Shown: piece after piece, positions 25,601 through 35,373 of the stretch
Layout: each line of letters starts with the position of its first letter
Position numbering within the stretch: the stretch's first letter is position 1
Source of the DNA: Tubiluchus corallicola
Taxonomy: Eukaryota > Priapulida > Priapulimorpha > Priapulimorphida > Tubiluchidae
Assembly: GCA_030141605.1 (NCBI GenBank)
Contig: JAQGDQ010000586.1
Location: forward strand, 27,501 to 91,500
Length of the DNA stretch: 64,000 bases
Direction of reading: 5' to 3'
Translations under genes and position numbers: made by a program
The notes under the pieces: model-generated
Databases searched by the model: none
Told to the model about the DNA's origin: nothing
The model's input: only the letters and a program-made list of their open reading frames with translations

Positions 25601-28600
25601 AAACGTTTCCGTCGGAGATGGATCGGACTTGGATCCATTAAAGTTACCGGATCTTCACATCCGAAATCGGAACCAGTGCATCCCTAGTAATTGCTACATC
25701 ATTTCTTGAGCAAGTCAGAGCAAAAAAGTAGTGCACTTAGGAGCTGTTGGTTTGTTATGCATGTCGATTTTCCCAGGTGAGTGATAGCTGAAATTATTCC
25801 TGCCTTTTTGCCATTCAAATTATGTTCTCAAAGTGCACTTTGAGGCTTTCATAGCTAATCTGCACATGTCTCTTGTGGTTGGACGATGTTTTACAGTGAA
25901 GATTTACTACGATATTGATGTTTTAATCTTATGCAACTGGGAAAAATTTGATACGTCGTCTTCATGTAAAACTTGCCTGATTGCTGTGATTAAGTGGACT
26001 TAAAATATCAATTACCTTGTTTCGTGCATAATTTAAAATACCCAACTATCAAGGATGCATGATACCTAATTGTCTCAAGAACAACTAAGTACTGGCCGCT
26101 CCTATGCAAAAGTATATAAAAACTGTCTGCAATTGACTCAAATAAGTCCGCACAATTGATTCTATATTTTTATACATAGAGATAAACACGTGGTTGCACT
26201 GATGTACGTGATGTAAACAAAGTGACGACCTGCCAACTAGCGGACAGCTTGAGAAATAATGTACTGGGTCCGTAAAAATTTTCTCAACGAATTTACACGA
26301 TTTACAAAAATGGCAGTACTGGTCTTCCAAAAACTCGGAATTCCACGTATCCGTGGAAAATTCTCATCCCTGTTTAATATCATGAACACTTCGTTCTAAT
26401 GCTAATGAACAAATTAATTTACATCATTCATTTCCTAATACAGTTCTCTATGATGAAAAAGCTTTTACCTGTCTGAGCTTCAAGTCTCTGGAATAACTTA
26501 CCTGTTGCTACAGGCTCTACAAATTCATTCGATTGTTTTAAACAACACCTTAAAACAAATTTGTTTTGATCGTACTTTTTACGATGAATTATTTTTAATT
26601 TTTAATGTCTTTTAAATTTTCTGATGAATGTTAAATGTATTTTGTTGTTCAGCTGAGATTTTAAATGATGTAGTGTGTTATGCAAATAAATTTTGCATTA
26701 TATTACATTCAAGGGTGTTATAATAGTTAAATAAATGATGAAAGTTCGTTATTTTTTTCGTAATCTTGCATTTCCGATGCGTACACAAATCATGTTAACC
26801 TCGGGTATAAGGTACTCTCTTATAAAGGACCACCAACACCGGTCCCCATTTTTCCTAACGTTTTTCCTGTATAAAATCTTCGTATATGAGCTACTCGGAT
26901 ATAAGGGACTTTCGGTTATAAGGGATGACATCTTCAAGTCGATAATAGAAACCCAAGTAAATTACCTCGCATATAAGGGACCCTATCATCAAAGTAAAAT
27001 TGATCGATTTTTAACCTCAATTTTTCGCAAACTCGGCCTTCGAACAGCTCGGTTTCCGCGGTCACATACAACTCGCATCACTGAAGAAGCTTCCTACATA
27101 CCATTTGCACTGAATGTGTAACAAATAAATTTTGCATTACTTGCTGAAAATTTTAGCAACAATGACACACAAAGTTTCTTTAGGGAATTAATTTTTTTTA
27201 ATTGTTGTTTTAAAACTACTGTAAGATAATGGCTTAAAGATTTTGTGTTTATACACAAATGTGTGTGACACCAATCTGGTCATTTTCAAACAATTTCATT
27301 ACTTAATAATAATTACTTACAATATTATCATCATATAATAACAATGTGTGTGCTTGTACGGCAAAATCATCCATACGTCGGCAATTAAGCTTTTCTTGTT
27401 ATCCACATATCCTGAATCTCCATTTCATGAAGATCATTTTGATACCAAGTTCATCACTTTATGTTATTTCTAAGGTGAGATAATCCACGTTGAAGTTGAG
27501 GTGCAGGCTGCGCACTGAGAAACATAATCTTGAGAAAATCACTGTTAAAGTTGGCCATTGTTTTTTGTCTCGTTTCTACAAAACACTTAGCAACCGTACG
27601 AAAGTGCGGTTGCTACGGATTATGCAAGAACACATTGTAGTTATGTTTACATCCAGTAGATGGCTCTTTCTGACGAAGATCTGGGCTTGGCAACAGAAAA
27701 AATCGGAAGCAAAACGATTGATTCCATGAGCTACTATTGGAGTTTAAAAATACAAGTTTTTTGAAATTGCAGTACTAGTTTATAGGCAGAGAAGTGAGTA
27801 CAGGGTTATATTTAGTATTTTTTGGACATTTTCTTGATAATTTAATGCTAGAGTATAAAAGTCCATTATGTTTACTATTTGTGTTTATAAAAAACAAAAA
27901 TTAACTTTAGACCAAGATTTTAGGTCATTCTACTTTGAAGCATCATAATGTAGTTTTAACTTTGCTGACTTATGGACGGTTTTGGTTTGCAAGCACACAT
28001 ATAAATATTACAGAGTTTACCAACCTGACCAGCAGGTGTCACTAAACTCAACTCTACCAGATGTGACTGACTCAGCGCCTCCAGTTCATCTGTGTTGCCT
28101 TTAATAGGCATCTGAAATATTATTAAAATATTTTTGAAACGTATTTCGTTCGTAACGAGCGATTTAGTAATAATACACGTTTATGATTTATTGCCTGAAT
28201 TTTATCAAGTTTTCAAACAATCAAATCAATTGACAATATTACAAAAGTAAGTATGGCACAGAACATTGCTGTGAGGCAGTAAGCCTTTTCACAGTTCCAG
28301 CGATTGATGGTGATCGTGAAAATGTCAAAGGTTAAATGTACCAGACAATGCATTTGTGTGCACTTGACAACGCCTTGCAGCCCAAAGCTATTGTAATAGT
28401 AAAAGTTTTAACAGCTAGGTAGAAGATTACCTACTTCATTTTTTCTTGTTCCCGAGCAAGATCCTGCTAGTACATCACTCTATGCACAGACTAATGCATA
28501 ATTAAGTAAAGTCTATGTAAAACAACCGAAGTTACTAAACTGATACAGCATACGGCTTTGCTTCACCCACATGTCACGTGACGGTTGTAGTTAAAACACG

Positions 28601-31600
28601 TTGCTGTGGTACACGCAACCTTTGAGCTACAGCAACTGCGTGTGCGCACAACGAAACTATGAAAAAGTTTATTGTAATATGACCTATAAGATCACTAGAC
28701 ATCATCATCATCATCATCATCTTCATCACCGTCATCATCATCACCATCGTCATCATCATTGTCATCATCATCATCGTCATCACCATCACCATCATCACCA
28801 TCATTATCATCATCGTCATCATCATCATCTCACCATCGTCATCGCCACCATCATCATCGTCATCACCATCATCATAGTCGTCCTCATCATCGTCATCGTC
28901 ATCATTATCACCGTCATCATCATCATCATCTTCATCATAATCATCATCATCGTCATCTTCATCATCATCATCATCACCACCACTATCATCACCATCATCA
29001 TCGTCATCATTGTCTTCATCTTCATCATCATCATCATCACCGCCCACCACCACCACCATCATCATCACCATCATCATTATAGTGACTACAAACAATCAGC
29101 AACATGAAATGACATTACAAGAAGCAATCATACTCACTTTGAGAATTTTGCTAATAGTTATTTTCATGCGTCCTTTGCGAAACATGTAACCCTTGCTCAC
29201 GAATTCATACTCAAACCTGTCAGAAATTCACACAAATCTGTATTTATAACAAACAATGAGCTCAGATGAACTATTTAGCAACTACTGCCATCGTGTGGCC
29301 TGACGTAAAACTAAACCAAGGCAACGCAACACAGCAGTAAAGCAAGGCAAAACAAGTCCACCACCAACCAACGCATGACGCACCACCAACTAGCGTCCGC
29401 ATGCGAAACAACGTGTCCATAGAATGCGGCTCTTTTAACGGTCCAGATTTTGTCCGATTCTTCCGGAATCCATAAAAGTGAGGTCCAGCAAACCGAGATA
29501 TGAATGTACTTAGCATACAAGCAGGAAAAACTAACAAATAGTATTCGCGGGTATTTTGGGAAAGTAGATTTAAGAAGTTCGTGATGGCGTGCAGCCAACA
29601 TTAAGAAAGTACAAAACTAAGTTTACAAAATTTACTAAAACTGATAATTTGGGTGCTAAGATTGGGTATCACAAAAACAAGTAAAACTGGTGAGCAGAAC
29701 ATAATAGAACACAAATAACAGCTAGCTAGCTACATAAATAGTTTACAAAATCATATATCCATTTTCCTTCGATTGTACTAATCAATGGTTCACTCATTGT
29801 CGTCCTGAAAGCAGTCGTAAACCAGTAATATGATATGAGTGCACTTTATATTCATAAAACATGTGAGAGATAATGTGATAACATTAAATGACCAATAAGA
29901 ACTATACTAGTCAGCTGTAATCCTTGCATGCTACAAGCTTTATACATTACCGTATTTTCCCGTGTATAAGAGACCCTTGTGTATAAGAGACCCCTTCAAT
30001 TTTTAGGCAAAAATTCTGGAAAAAAGTTTTTTCAGACGGACATTTTTAGAGGGTAAAGTACAACTTTTTTCAACTCAGTGCGGTACTGAAAACAAAATAA
30101 AACCAGTTAATGTGTTGTAGAAAAAGAGTACTGGTATATATTAAAGTGCGTACCTGCAAACCTGTAACAGGAAAAGAGAAAACGAGGAGATAATGCCTGT
30201 GTCACGATGCTTGTATTGCTTACAACCGCTTCATAGTCGAACGCGACACGCAAAACAGTTGTAGAGCACTTATTTCTTTAAAATCATTAGTGTCACAATT
30301 TATGCATCTTATTGAAAAGACTTACTCCCATGTATAAGAGACCCCCTATTTTTAAAGTGAAAATTCTGAGCAAAAAAGGGTCTCTTATACACGGGAAAAT
30401 ACGGTAATTACTGACAAGTACTAAACATTGCTATAATAAATTATTATTTTATGATTGACATTAACAACTACACTTTTATTAATCATTTAAAACTGTTATA
30501 AATGGGAAAAACAAACAAATAAAAAGAATGGCGCAGTAGTGTCATCTTGTGGCCAAATTTCAAAACAAAAATAATTCGGTTGTGAAATACAGTTTAGAAT
30601 GATTAGCTGTGTTCGGAAACTAAATTTTACAACACGGAAAAAAATGTCAAAAATGATGGCTGGTAATGTAGCCACAGGGAAAAAAAGTCAGAGTTTGGCT
30701 AGATAAACAACTCACCAGAAAGTCACAAATAATTTATGGTGGCTTTTTATCCTGTGACTTTATTACTTGGGACTTTTTTCTGTGACTTTTTATCCTGTGA
30801 TTTTATTACCTGGGGCTTTTTTCTGTGACTTTTTATCCTGTGCTTTATTACCTGGGGTTTTTTTCTGTGACTTTTTATCCTGTTACTTTATTACCTGGGA
30901 CTTTTTTCTGTGACTCTTTATCCTGTGACTTTATTACCTAGATTCTCTAAAACAACCTTATCAAACATTCAATTTGCAACCTTAAAAATGTACGATTGTT
31001 TCGCTTACTCGAATCCCAATTGCTCCAGAAACTGCGTAAGATTGTCAGAAGTGGCGACATCTATACACGTGCGCACCATGACGCTTTTACTTCGCTCTGC
31101 ACCAGAGACCTCTGGATTTCCAATGTATCGCAGGTGCCTGTAACAAGTAATAAACCCATAAATAGTAAAAGCAGTTTGATGGACCGCCATAAAAATGAGA
31201 AAAGAAAAATAAAAAAGAGAAAAGAGAAACTGATTATGATTTTGATAACCGACTAGGGCTATAATGTCAAACCAAGGTCATGATACGACTTAGATCACGA
31301 TACTAACCTCACGATACATGCGATACACATCAAGATACACATGAGTTCACGGTTGCAAGCTGGACAAAAAAAAAATACATGAAGCCGTTGATAATAATAA
31401 TTGCTAAACATGTTTCATTGATCAACAGTTTTAGGATTGCTAAATGCTAAAAGAACTCAAGAAACTGTTTCATTTTATTCATTCCTTGACTAACATGTTG
31501 GCTATTGACTGCATTGTAAGCCACCAAGAAAGTAATACAGTCAAACTCAGGTATGAGGTACTCGATTATGAGGTACTCGCTTGCAAGGGACCCACCAACA

Positions 31601-34420
31601 CCGGCCCTGACTTTTGGTAACGTATTCACTACGTAAAAATCTTCGTATATAAGGTACTGGGATATAAGGGACTGTCGTTTATACGGGACGATATCTTCAG
31701 GTCCTGCGTAATAGAAACCCAGGTAAATTACCTCGCATATAAGGGACCGTGTGATAAAAGCGAAATTGATCGATTTTTAACCTCAATTTTTTTGCAGACT
31801 CGGCCTTCAAACAACTCGGTTTCCACGGTCACATACATCTGGCATCACTGAAGGAGCTTCCTACATACCGCTTGCACTGAATGTGTAGCAATAATCCATA
31901 AAAATGTGGGTAAAAGTACAGCTCTAGATACACCCTCGGTCTGGCTCAACTTCGGCGATAAGGGACATCGGATATGTGGGACGGTTTTTTCCGGTCCCGG
32001 GGTGTCCCTTACATCCGAGATTCACTATATGTTGAAGAAATAGACTCGAACATCTCTGTCAAGTATGATAAATATATAACATGAATGTCACACACAATGT
32101 TGCATAATACTTACCACGGTTCATCCGGATGATCCAGCGCATGGATGGCCCTTGCTGAGAGCACCGACGGAGAACCCATGCCAGGAGGTCGTGATCCTAG
32201 AACAAGGAGCAAAAGCCATATTTAAGCACGGGCTTATAAACACTCAATTTCAAATCGTGCTTGAATGTAGAATATATTATTATTATTATTAGAGGATGGT
32301 TGGTATTCAGCTGTGGCGAACTATTTGAATCTTGTGCAAAAACTAAGTGCTAAACTCAGACAAGGCCAGCCAAGGGAGGAAAAAAACTATTTTAAAGGAA
32401 AAGACAATTGAATAGACTCAATCTCATTGTAGTTTACCGTCCAAAATATACAATTTCTTGCCTATAAAAGTTAGAAATTGTTTCCAATATTTGAATAATT
32501 AGCTTAGAAAGTTTATTAATGGCAACCGAACACAGCTGTCGCTTACGTCAAACGCTAACCACTGTTTATGCAATGGCGGGCATCTTCTCTGTGTGTCGTG
32601 CGCGTCTGTGTAAGATTGCTACAAGACCCAGATGTGAAAATGAGCTCTACATCACACTGACGTCAGAGATGAACACACTGATGAGATGTGATGGTCGTGT
32701 TTATCATGGTACAGTGCCTATTTGTCGGCCAGGCGAATGTGACAAAAAGATGCCATTGCCAGTCTTAGTGGGCTCGCTGAAACTTTGAAAATTTGAAACC
32801 AAATTTAACTATCCAAGATAATTATTACTTAATCTAAGCTTTGATTAAAAAAATCTAGTAGTTTACATTATTCTAGAACATAAACTAATGCTTAGACAAC
32901 TGTCCGGTTTTTCTTTAGAACTTTTCTGAATCTTTGAAGCTGAATCGTAGAATGTTAAAATCAAATTTTAGACGAGCAGCAGTCACAGCATGACTTCGTA
33001 ATTGTAAGAAATCTGCATATCAAACTTACCATTATTTCAGTGCAAGTTTAAGATGCATCAGACTGGATTGTTGAAAATATTTTTTCACGGAAAGATTAGT
33101 TAGAGAGTAAAACAGGGTGGAGCATGACAAATTGCAAAAAACTCTGAAACAGGTAGGAGGTTTGGGGGCGAAACCCCATTGGAGCCAGCAACAAATTGCA
33201 ATTTTGTGACCATAGAGAGGCTTTAAGTGTACTTAAAATATCATTTACCTTGTTTCATGCATAATTTAAAATACCCAACTATCAAGGATACATGATACTT
33301 AATTGTCCCAAAAATGTCTAAGTACTGGCTGCTCCTATATAAAAACTGTATGCAATTGAGTTAAATAACTCCGCACAATTGATTCTATATGTTTATACAT
33401 AGAGATATACGCGTGGTAACACTGATGTAAACAAAGTCAGAGCAAGTCAGAGCAAAAAAGTAGTGCACTTAGGAGCTGTTGGTTTGTTATGCATGTCGAT
33501 TTTCCCAGGTGAGTGATAGCTGAAATTATTCTTGCCTTTTTGCCATTCAAATTATGTTCTCAAAGTGCACTTTGAGGCTTTCATAGCTAATCTGCACATG
33601 TCTCTTGTGGTTGGACGATGTTTTACAGTGAAGATTTACTACAATATTGATGTTTTAATCTTATGCAACTGGGAAAAATTTGATACGTCGTCTTCATGTA
33701 AAACTTGCCTGATTGCTGTGATTAAGTGGACTTAAAATATCAATTACCTTGTTTCGTGCATAATTTAAAATACCCAACTATCAAGGATGCATGATACCTA
33801 ATTGTCTCAAGAACAACTAAGTACTGGCCGCTCCTATGCAAAAGTATATAAAAACTGTCTGCAATTGACTCAAATAAGTCCGCACAATTGATTCTATATT
33901 TTTATACATAGAGATAAACATGTGGTTACACTGATGTACGTGATGTAAACAAAGTGACGACCTGCCAACTAGCGGACAGCTTGAGAAATAATGTACTGGG
34001 TCCGTAAAAACTTTCTCAACGAATTTACGCGATTTACAAAAATGGCACTACTGCTCTTCCAAAACTTGGAATTCTGAGTATCCGTGGAAAATTCTCATCC
34101 CTGGAGTAAAATTTACTTCCATCTGATACTACCGAGGCTTCTTCGGAGAATAACTTCAAGAACAAGCAGAACAGATATTTCGATGCGGTCACATCGGGGT
34201 CACAATGAACTCGCTCGGTTAACTTACTGTGTTACTTACTGATCGAGTAAACGATCTCATGATCACAGAACGTCTCTGGTTCCGATTCCGTGCAGTCGCA
34301 CAGTCCCCTCAGCCGCTGCAACAAGACGTCTTTTGCATTGTCTGTGATGCTACCTTGTAGATGATATTCTTGGTAAGGCAGAAACTTGTGGGTCAAAGCT
34401 TCTTTCAGTGTGCTAGTCAT
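16618..34420 (-). CDS. MED18: MED18, Mediator complex subunit 18 (seven exons)
   Basis: Subunit of the Mediator head module, a nuclear co-activator that links transcription factors to RNA polymerase II; MED18 folds as a beta-barrel and pairs with MED20. Coding segments in transcript order are 34420-34240, 32196-32115, 31137-31009, 29216-29138, 28111-28025, 19868-19822 and 16660-16618. Every junction is GT-AG and every phase matches, giving 215 residues against 208 in human. Family signatures are spread over all exons: EYHLQGS and QRLRGLCD (exon 1), SPSVLSARA (2), HLRYIGNPE and CIDVATSDNLTQFLEQLGF (3), EFVSKGYMFRKG (4), HLVELSLVTPAGQ (5), DDMRTFADQLKP (6), LLQLEKIDTRRL (7). I chose the ATG at 34420 because an in-frame TAA lies upstream. 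Introns total about 17 kb and hold many transposons; nothing suggests the gene is broken. Confidence 0.95.
17000..19000. other. MED18 intron 6, left part
   Basis: Mostly unassigned. Around 17775-17860 (plus strand) a decayed reverse transcriptase motif can be read as GVPQG, a stop, then ILAPLLFIS, so an old LINE piece lies here. The 88-codon open frame at 16897-17163 and the 64-codon one at 18351-18545 are not recognised and have no splice context. Confidence 0.4.
19005..19395. repeat. (AACAAG)n / (AACAGC)n microsatellite
   Basis: About 390 bp of AACAAGAAC and AACAGCAAC. Three long low-complexity open frames on both strands derive from it. Confidence 0.95.
19405..19500 (+). other. 5S-rRNA-like SINE head (tentative)
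   Basis: CGTGACCGAAATTAAGCGAT resembles the 5S rRNA internal promoter box (GATCACCGAAGTTAAGC), and GGTTCAATACTTGCTGG is placed where 5S has GGTTAGTACTTGGATGG. The spacing is similar. Identity is moderate, so chance or another promoter type is possible. Confidence 0.25.
19822..19868 (-). CDS. MED18: MED18 exon 6 (47-nt small exon)
   Basis: Lies between TTTTTCTTCACAG and GTATCC and encodes DAVADDMRTFADQLK plus two bases. It lies 8.2 kb from exon 5 and is easily missed by gene finders. The family motif DDM..FAEQLKP is clear. Confidence 0.92.
20215..20330 (-). pseudogene. Non-LTR reverse transcriptase fragment
   Basis: The minus-strand frame reads AHISGVPHGSTLGPVLFNIY, the conserved GVPQGS.LGP.LF.IY block of LINE reverse transcriptases (Q changed to H). 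It breaks off after the motif, so only this block remains. Confidence 0.75.
20870..21490 (+). mobile_element. Family H copy 3
   Basis: Same family as 11370-11815 and 14370-14890. It contains ATGGCGCCACCATGACAG, AAAATGAAAACAAACAGG and CCAGTGTGCACCACTGACTC. It sits in sequence left of MED18 intron 5's repeat cluster. Confidence 0.7.
21491..22095. other. Unassigned sequence in MED18 intron 5
   Basis: No feature recognised apart from short AT-rich runs. Confidence 0.3.
22096..22180 (+). pseudogene. Reverse transcriptase motif fragment (LINE)
   Basis: Reads VTSGIPQGSVLGPILFTIYI then NDLLV and a stop, the RT finger/palm block. It ends exactly where an endonuclease frame begins in another frame, so the usual EN-then-RT order is inverted here. 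Confidence 0.8.
22163..22798 (+). pseudogene. LINE apurinic-type endonuclease domain, orphan
   Basis: A 210-codon open frame with the exonuclease/endonuclease-fold signatures of CR1/jockey-like non-LTR elements: GRGIVLYVKS near residue 34, YRSPSSG near 78, VCGDFNF near 109 and GKSDHLVISCSI near 186. The first catalytic blocks are truncated (it starts at the LSE block), and no reverse transcriptase follows; the frame stops and runs into a GACAA microsatellite. It is a single-domain relic that has stayed open for 630 bp. Confidence 0.8.
22799..22920. repeat. (AAGAC)n microsatellite, probable LINE tail
   Basis: Degenerate AAGCC/AAGAC pentamers. On the minus strand it follows the LINE C-terminus at 23040-23290, where CR1/L2-type elements carry short-repeat 3' tails. 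Confidence 0.8.
22921..23290 (-). pseudogene. LINE ORF2 C-terminal fragment with 3' UTR
   Basis: The minus frame gives SLNYRGGRGAKVWNSLLNEL then INLFKVHLKDFI. This matches the RT C-terminal pattern (Y.GAK.WN.LP..I....S...FK..LK..L). A C-rich slip at 23192-23208 probably alters GAK. Confidence 0.75.
23875..24300 (+). mobile_element. hAT-like MITE, family A copy 2
   Basis: Ends TAGGCGTGAGCATCGA and GAGAATGCTCACCCCT, with a TTCGAA-rich body. Flanks TCCCTAGG and CTCCTAGG form an imperfect 8-bp target duplication (6 of 8). Confidence 0.85.
24532..25016 (+). mobile_element. pogo/Tigger-like MITE, family D copy 1
   Basis: Ends CAGTCAACCTCGGGTATAAG and, inverted, CAGCCAACCTTGGATATA, flanked by TA on both sides as expected of Tc1/mariner-pogo elements. 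The 113-codon frame inside is not a transposase. It lies in MED18 intron 5. Confidence 0.85.
25163..25385 (+). mobile_element. tRNA-derived SINE
   Basis: A tRNA-like head contains a box A (TATAGCTCGGTAGCGTG) and a box B (GGGTTCAGCTCC) about 35 bp apart, closest to a tRNA-Val layout. The acceptor stem is not maintained. A non-tRNA body follows, then an (ATT)n tail at 25392-25485, the usual architecture of a SINE. Confidence 0.65.
25392..25485. repeat. (ATT)n/(ATC)n microsatellite
   Basis: ATT, ATC and GTC triplets directly after the SINE body. Confidence 0.93.
25706..26371 (+). mobile_element. Family J element copy 1 (near-identical to 33439-34101)
   Basis: About 660 bp almost identical to 33439-34101 in the same orientation (roughly a dozen differences by eye). 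The right end CTCATCCCTG resembles a hAT end (CAGGGATGAG inverted). Its right half shares sequence with family E (CTATGCAAAAGTATATAAAA). It lies in MED18 intron 5. Confidence 0.8.
26430..26715 (+). pseudogene. LINE ORF2 C-terminal fragment
   Basis: Reads SSLWNNLPVATGSTNSFDCF then KQHLKTNLF and a stop, the WN.LP...S...FK..LK..L pattern. A short AT-rich 3' end with AAATAAATTTTGCATT follows. Confidence 0.7.
26795..27120 (+). mobile_element. Family D copy 2 (partial)
   Basis: Matches 24532-25016 from TTAACCTCGGGTATAAGGTA on, but ends at the TTTGCACTGAATGTGTAACA point and lacks the right terminal repeat. Confidence 0.8.
27349..27997. mobile_element. Family F MITE copy 2
   Basis: Inverted relative to 6113-6736. 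Ends TGTGCTTGTACGGCAAAATC and GGTTTTGGTTTGCAAGCACA. Its right end is 28 bp from MED18 exon 5. The 79-codon open frame inside is unrecognised. Confidence 0.75.
28025..28111 (-). CDS. MED18: MED18 exon 5
   Basis: 87 nt, phase 0 at both ends, between ATATTTCAG and GTTGGTAA. It reads MPIKGNTDELEALSQS then HLVELSLVTPAGQ, matching the PGNTDS.EALSLSYLVELSV segment. The donor GTTGGT is weaker than the others. Confidence 0.93.
28273..28670. mobile_element. Family M MITE copy 2
   Basis: Ends AGTAAGCCTTTTCACAGTT and CGAAACTATGAAAAAGTTTA. Its interior matches 15184-15585 in inverted orientation. Lies in MED18 intron 4. Confidence 0.65.
28700..29080. repeat. (CAT)n microsatellite, about 380 bp
   Basis: CAT/CGT/CAC triplets. 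It gives spurious poly-Asp, poly-His and poly-Ser/Pro frames. It ends 58 bp from MED18 exon 4. Confidence 0.97.
29138..29216 (-). CDS. MED18: MED18 exon 4
   Basis: 79 nt between TTTCTGACAG and GTGAGTATG. It reads FEYEFVSKGYMFRKGRMK then ITISKILK, matching MED18 (DHEFVAKGHLFRKGIMK). Confidence 0.94.
29300..29500. mobile_element. Family E fragment
   Basis: TCCATAAAAGTGAGGTCCAG and CAAACCGAGATATGAATG match the right end of 34942-35373; the left end is missing. Confidence 0.5.
29946..30408. mobile_element. MITE with long perfect inverted ends (family I)
   Basis: Starts ATTACCGTATTTTCCCGTGT and ends with the exact inverse, ACACGGGAAAATACGGTAAT. The motif TATAAGAGACCC recurs next to each end and again inside near 30333. 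It lies in MED18 intron 3. Superfamily not assigned. Confidence 0.85.
30735..30945. repeat. About 45-bp tandem repeat, four to five copies
   Basis: The unit contains TTTTTTCTGTGACTTTTTAT, then CCTGTGACTTTATTACCTGG. It ends about 65 bp from the donor of MED18 exon 3. Confidence 0.9.
31009..31137 (-). CDS. MED18: MED18 exon 3
   Basis: 129 nt between TTGTTACAG and GTAAGC. It encodes HLRYIGNPEVSG through LTQFLEQLGF, the most conserved block of the family. The frame runs into a TAA if the donor is ignored, which supports splicing there. Confidence 0.95.
31538..32027 (+). mobile_element. Family D copy 3 (pogo/Tigger-like)
   Basis: Same family as 24532-25016, flanked by TA. It fills about half of MED18 intron 2. 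Confidence 0.8.
32115..32196 (-). CDS. MED18: MED18 exon 2
   Basis: 82 nt between TTGTTCTAG and GGTAAGTA. It reads SRPPGMGSPSVLSARA then IHALDHPDEP, with W shared across the next junction. The matching human segment is SPFVLRARRSMD....PW. Too short to show as a long open frame. Confidence 0.93.
32385..32880 (+). mobile_element. Family N repeat copy 1
   Basis: Matches 63445-63960: TTTAAAGGAA, then AGACTCAATCTCAT, TACAATTTCTTGC and CGAACACAGCT. The 89-codon frame at 32519-32788 lies entirely inside the repeat and aligns with a differently shifted frame in copy 2, so it is not treated as a gene. Confidence 0.65.
33439..34101 (+). mobile_element. Family J element copy 2
   Basis: Near-identical to 25706-26371. 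A diverged partial third copy of its right half precedes it directly at about 33225-33432. It lies in MED18 intron 1, 139 bp from the exon 1 donor. Confidence 0.8.
34240..34420 (-). CDS. MED18: MED18 exon 1 (coding part)
   Basis: Codes for 60 residues plus one base (phase 1), followed by a strong donor, GTAAGTAAC. It contains LQRLRGLCDCTESEPETFCD, which lines up with the MED18 N-terminal signature RLRGLCDN.EPETF.DHE. Confidence 0.95.
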
Positions 34421-34574
34421 CGAACCAAAAGTCGTACGTATGAGGACAACTTGTGAATGAAAGGTTTAAATACGAGTTTGACGTGTCAGATGTGGATGCT
34501 GAGAATTAAATAGCCTGGGTTCGTCTAACCCTGTAAAATAGTAATAAAATTGCAAAACTACATTTACGTTATAT
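34421..34574 (-). promoter_or_regulatory. MED18 5' flank / presumed promoter or 5' UTR
   Basis: Only about 150 bp of non-transposon sequence remains between the MED18 ATG and an inserted hAT MITE. No TATA box is convincing (a TTTAAA lies near 34470). The transcription start cannot be placed. Confidence 0.3.
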
Positions 34575-34935
34575 CAGGGGTGTGCAAATTGCGGCCCGCG
34601 GGCCACTTGCGGCCCGCCGAGAGAATTTGTGTGGCCCGTGAAGAGATTTGTCAACCTAATGAAAGCGCGGCCCGGGCGATTAATTGAGTGTATCCAGCTG
34701 AAGTCCGTGCCACGATCCCAAAGATAGTGCGGGTAGTTTTTTCTACTAGATCGGATGCCATTACCCCTTACAAGACGGTTGTAGCTTAATGTCACTGTAC
34801 TACACAGACTGTGTGATACACATTACTAATATGCATTGTATTTAAATTACCACTATCCGTCCTGAAAGTAGAAATATATGGTTTGTAATGTAAATTTTAA
34901 TAACTTGTAAAATAGTTTCTTGAGCGTAGTAGTAC
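34575..34935 (+). mobile_element. hAT MITE family B copy 1, truncated
   Basis: Starts CAGGGGTGTGCAAATTGCGG and follows 57235-57719 until about 34935, where family E sequence takes over, so the right end is missing. Confidence 0.85.
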
Positions 34936-34941
34936 TTTCTG

Positions 34942-35373
34942 TACTCGGTTTGCTGGACAAAAGGAGGGGAAACGTCGGTCCAAATTTGCCGATTGTCTGT
35001 ATTTACCGATACTAAACTAATATAGAGGGCGTCGTGTATTAGATTCACAGTACTGCAGAATCGATCGTCTAAATGTTTCAGAAAACATCTAGTGCGGGCC
35101 GTTCCTATGCAAAAGGTTATAAAAACTGTCGGCAATTGATTCAAATGGCTGTGAACCACTTAAACAGGCTGATTAAACTACTAAACATGCTGACATGCAA
35201 CAAACACACGTGCCGTTATATGCTGCTTGAATGTAAACAAAGTGATGGCCTGCAAACTAGCAGTCAGCTCGCGAAATAGCAGATCGTGTCCGCAGTACGC
35301 TGGAGTTCTTAGCGGGCCAGATTTTGCCCAAATTTTCCGATATCCGTAAAAGCGAGGTCCGACAAACCGAGAT
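34942..35373. mobile_element. Family E MITE copy 2 (best ends)
   Basis: Inverted ends CTCGGTTTGCTGGAC and GTCCGACAAACCGAG. It abuts the truncated family B element and probably caused, or inserted at, the breakpoint. Confidence 0.8.

Noticed and set aside
28574-29107. Asp-rich or His-rich proteins of up to 173 residues
   Set aside because: Translations of the CAT microsatellite; they end in MED18 intron sequence.
32519-32788. 89-residue frame with several cysteines (and 63601-63861)
   Set aside because: Inside an interspersed repeat present twice; the frame is not conserved between copies.
34574-34795. 73-residue frame and its relative at 57204-57443
   Set aside because: Both are the same strand of a hAT MITE; similarity between them reflects shared transposon ancestry.
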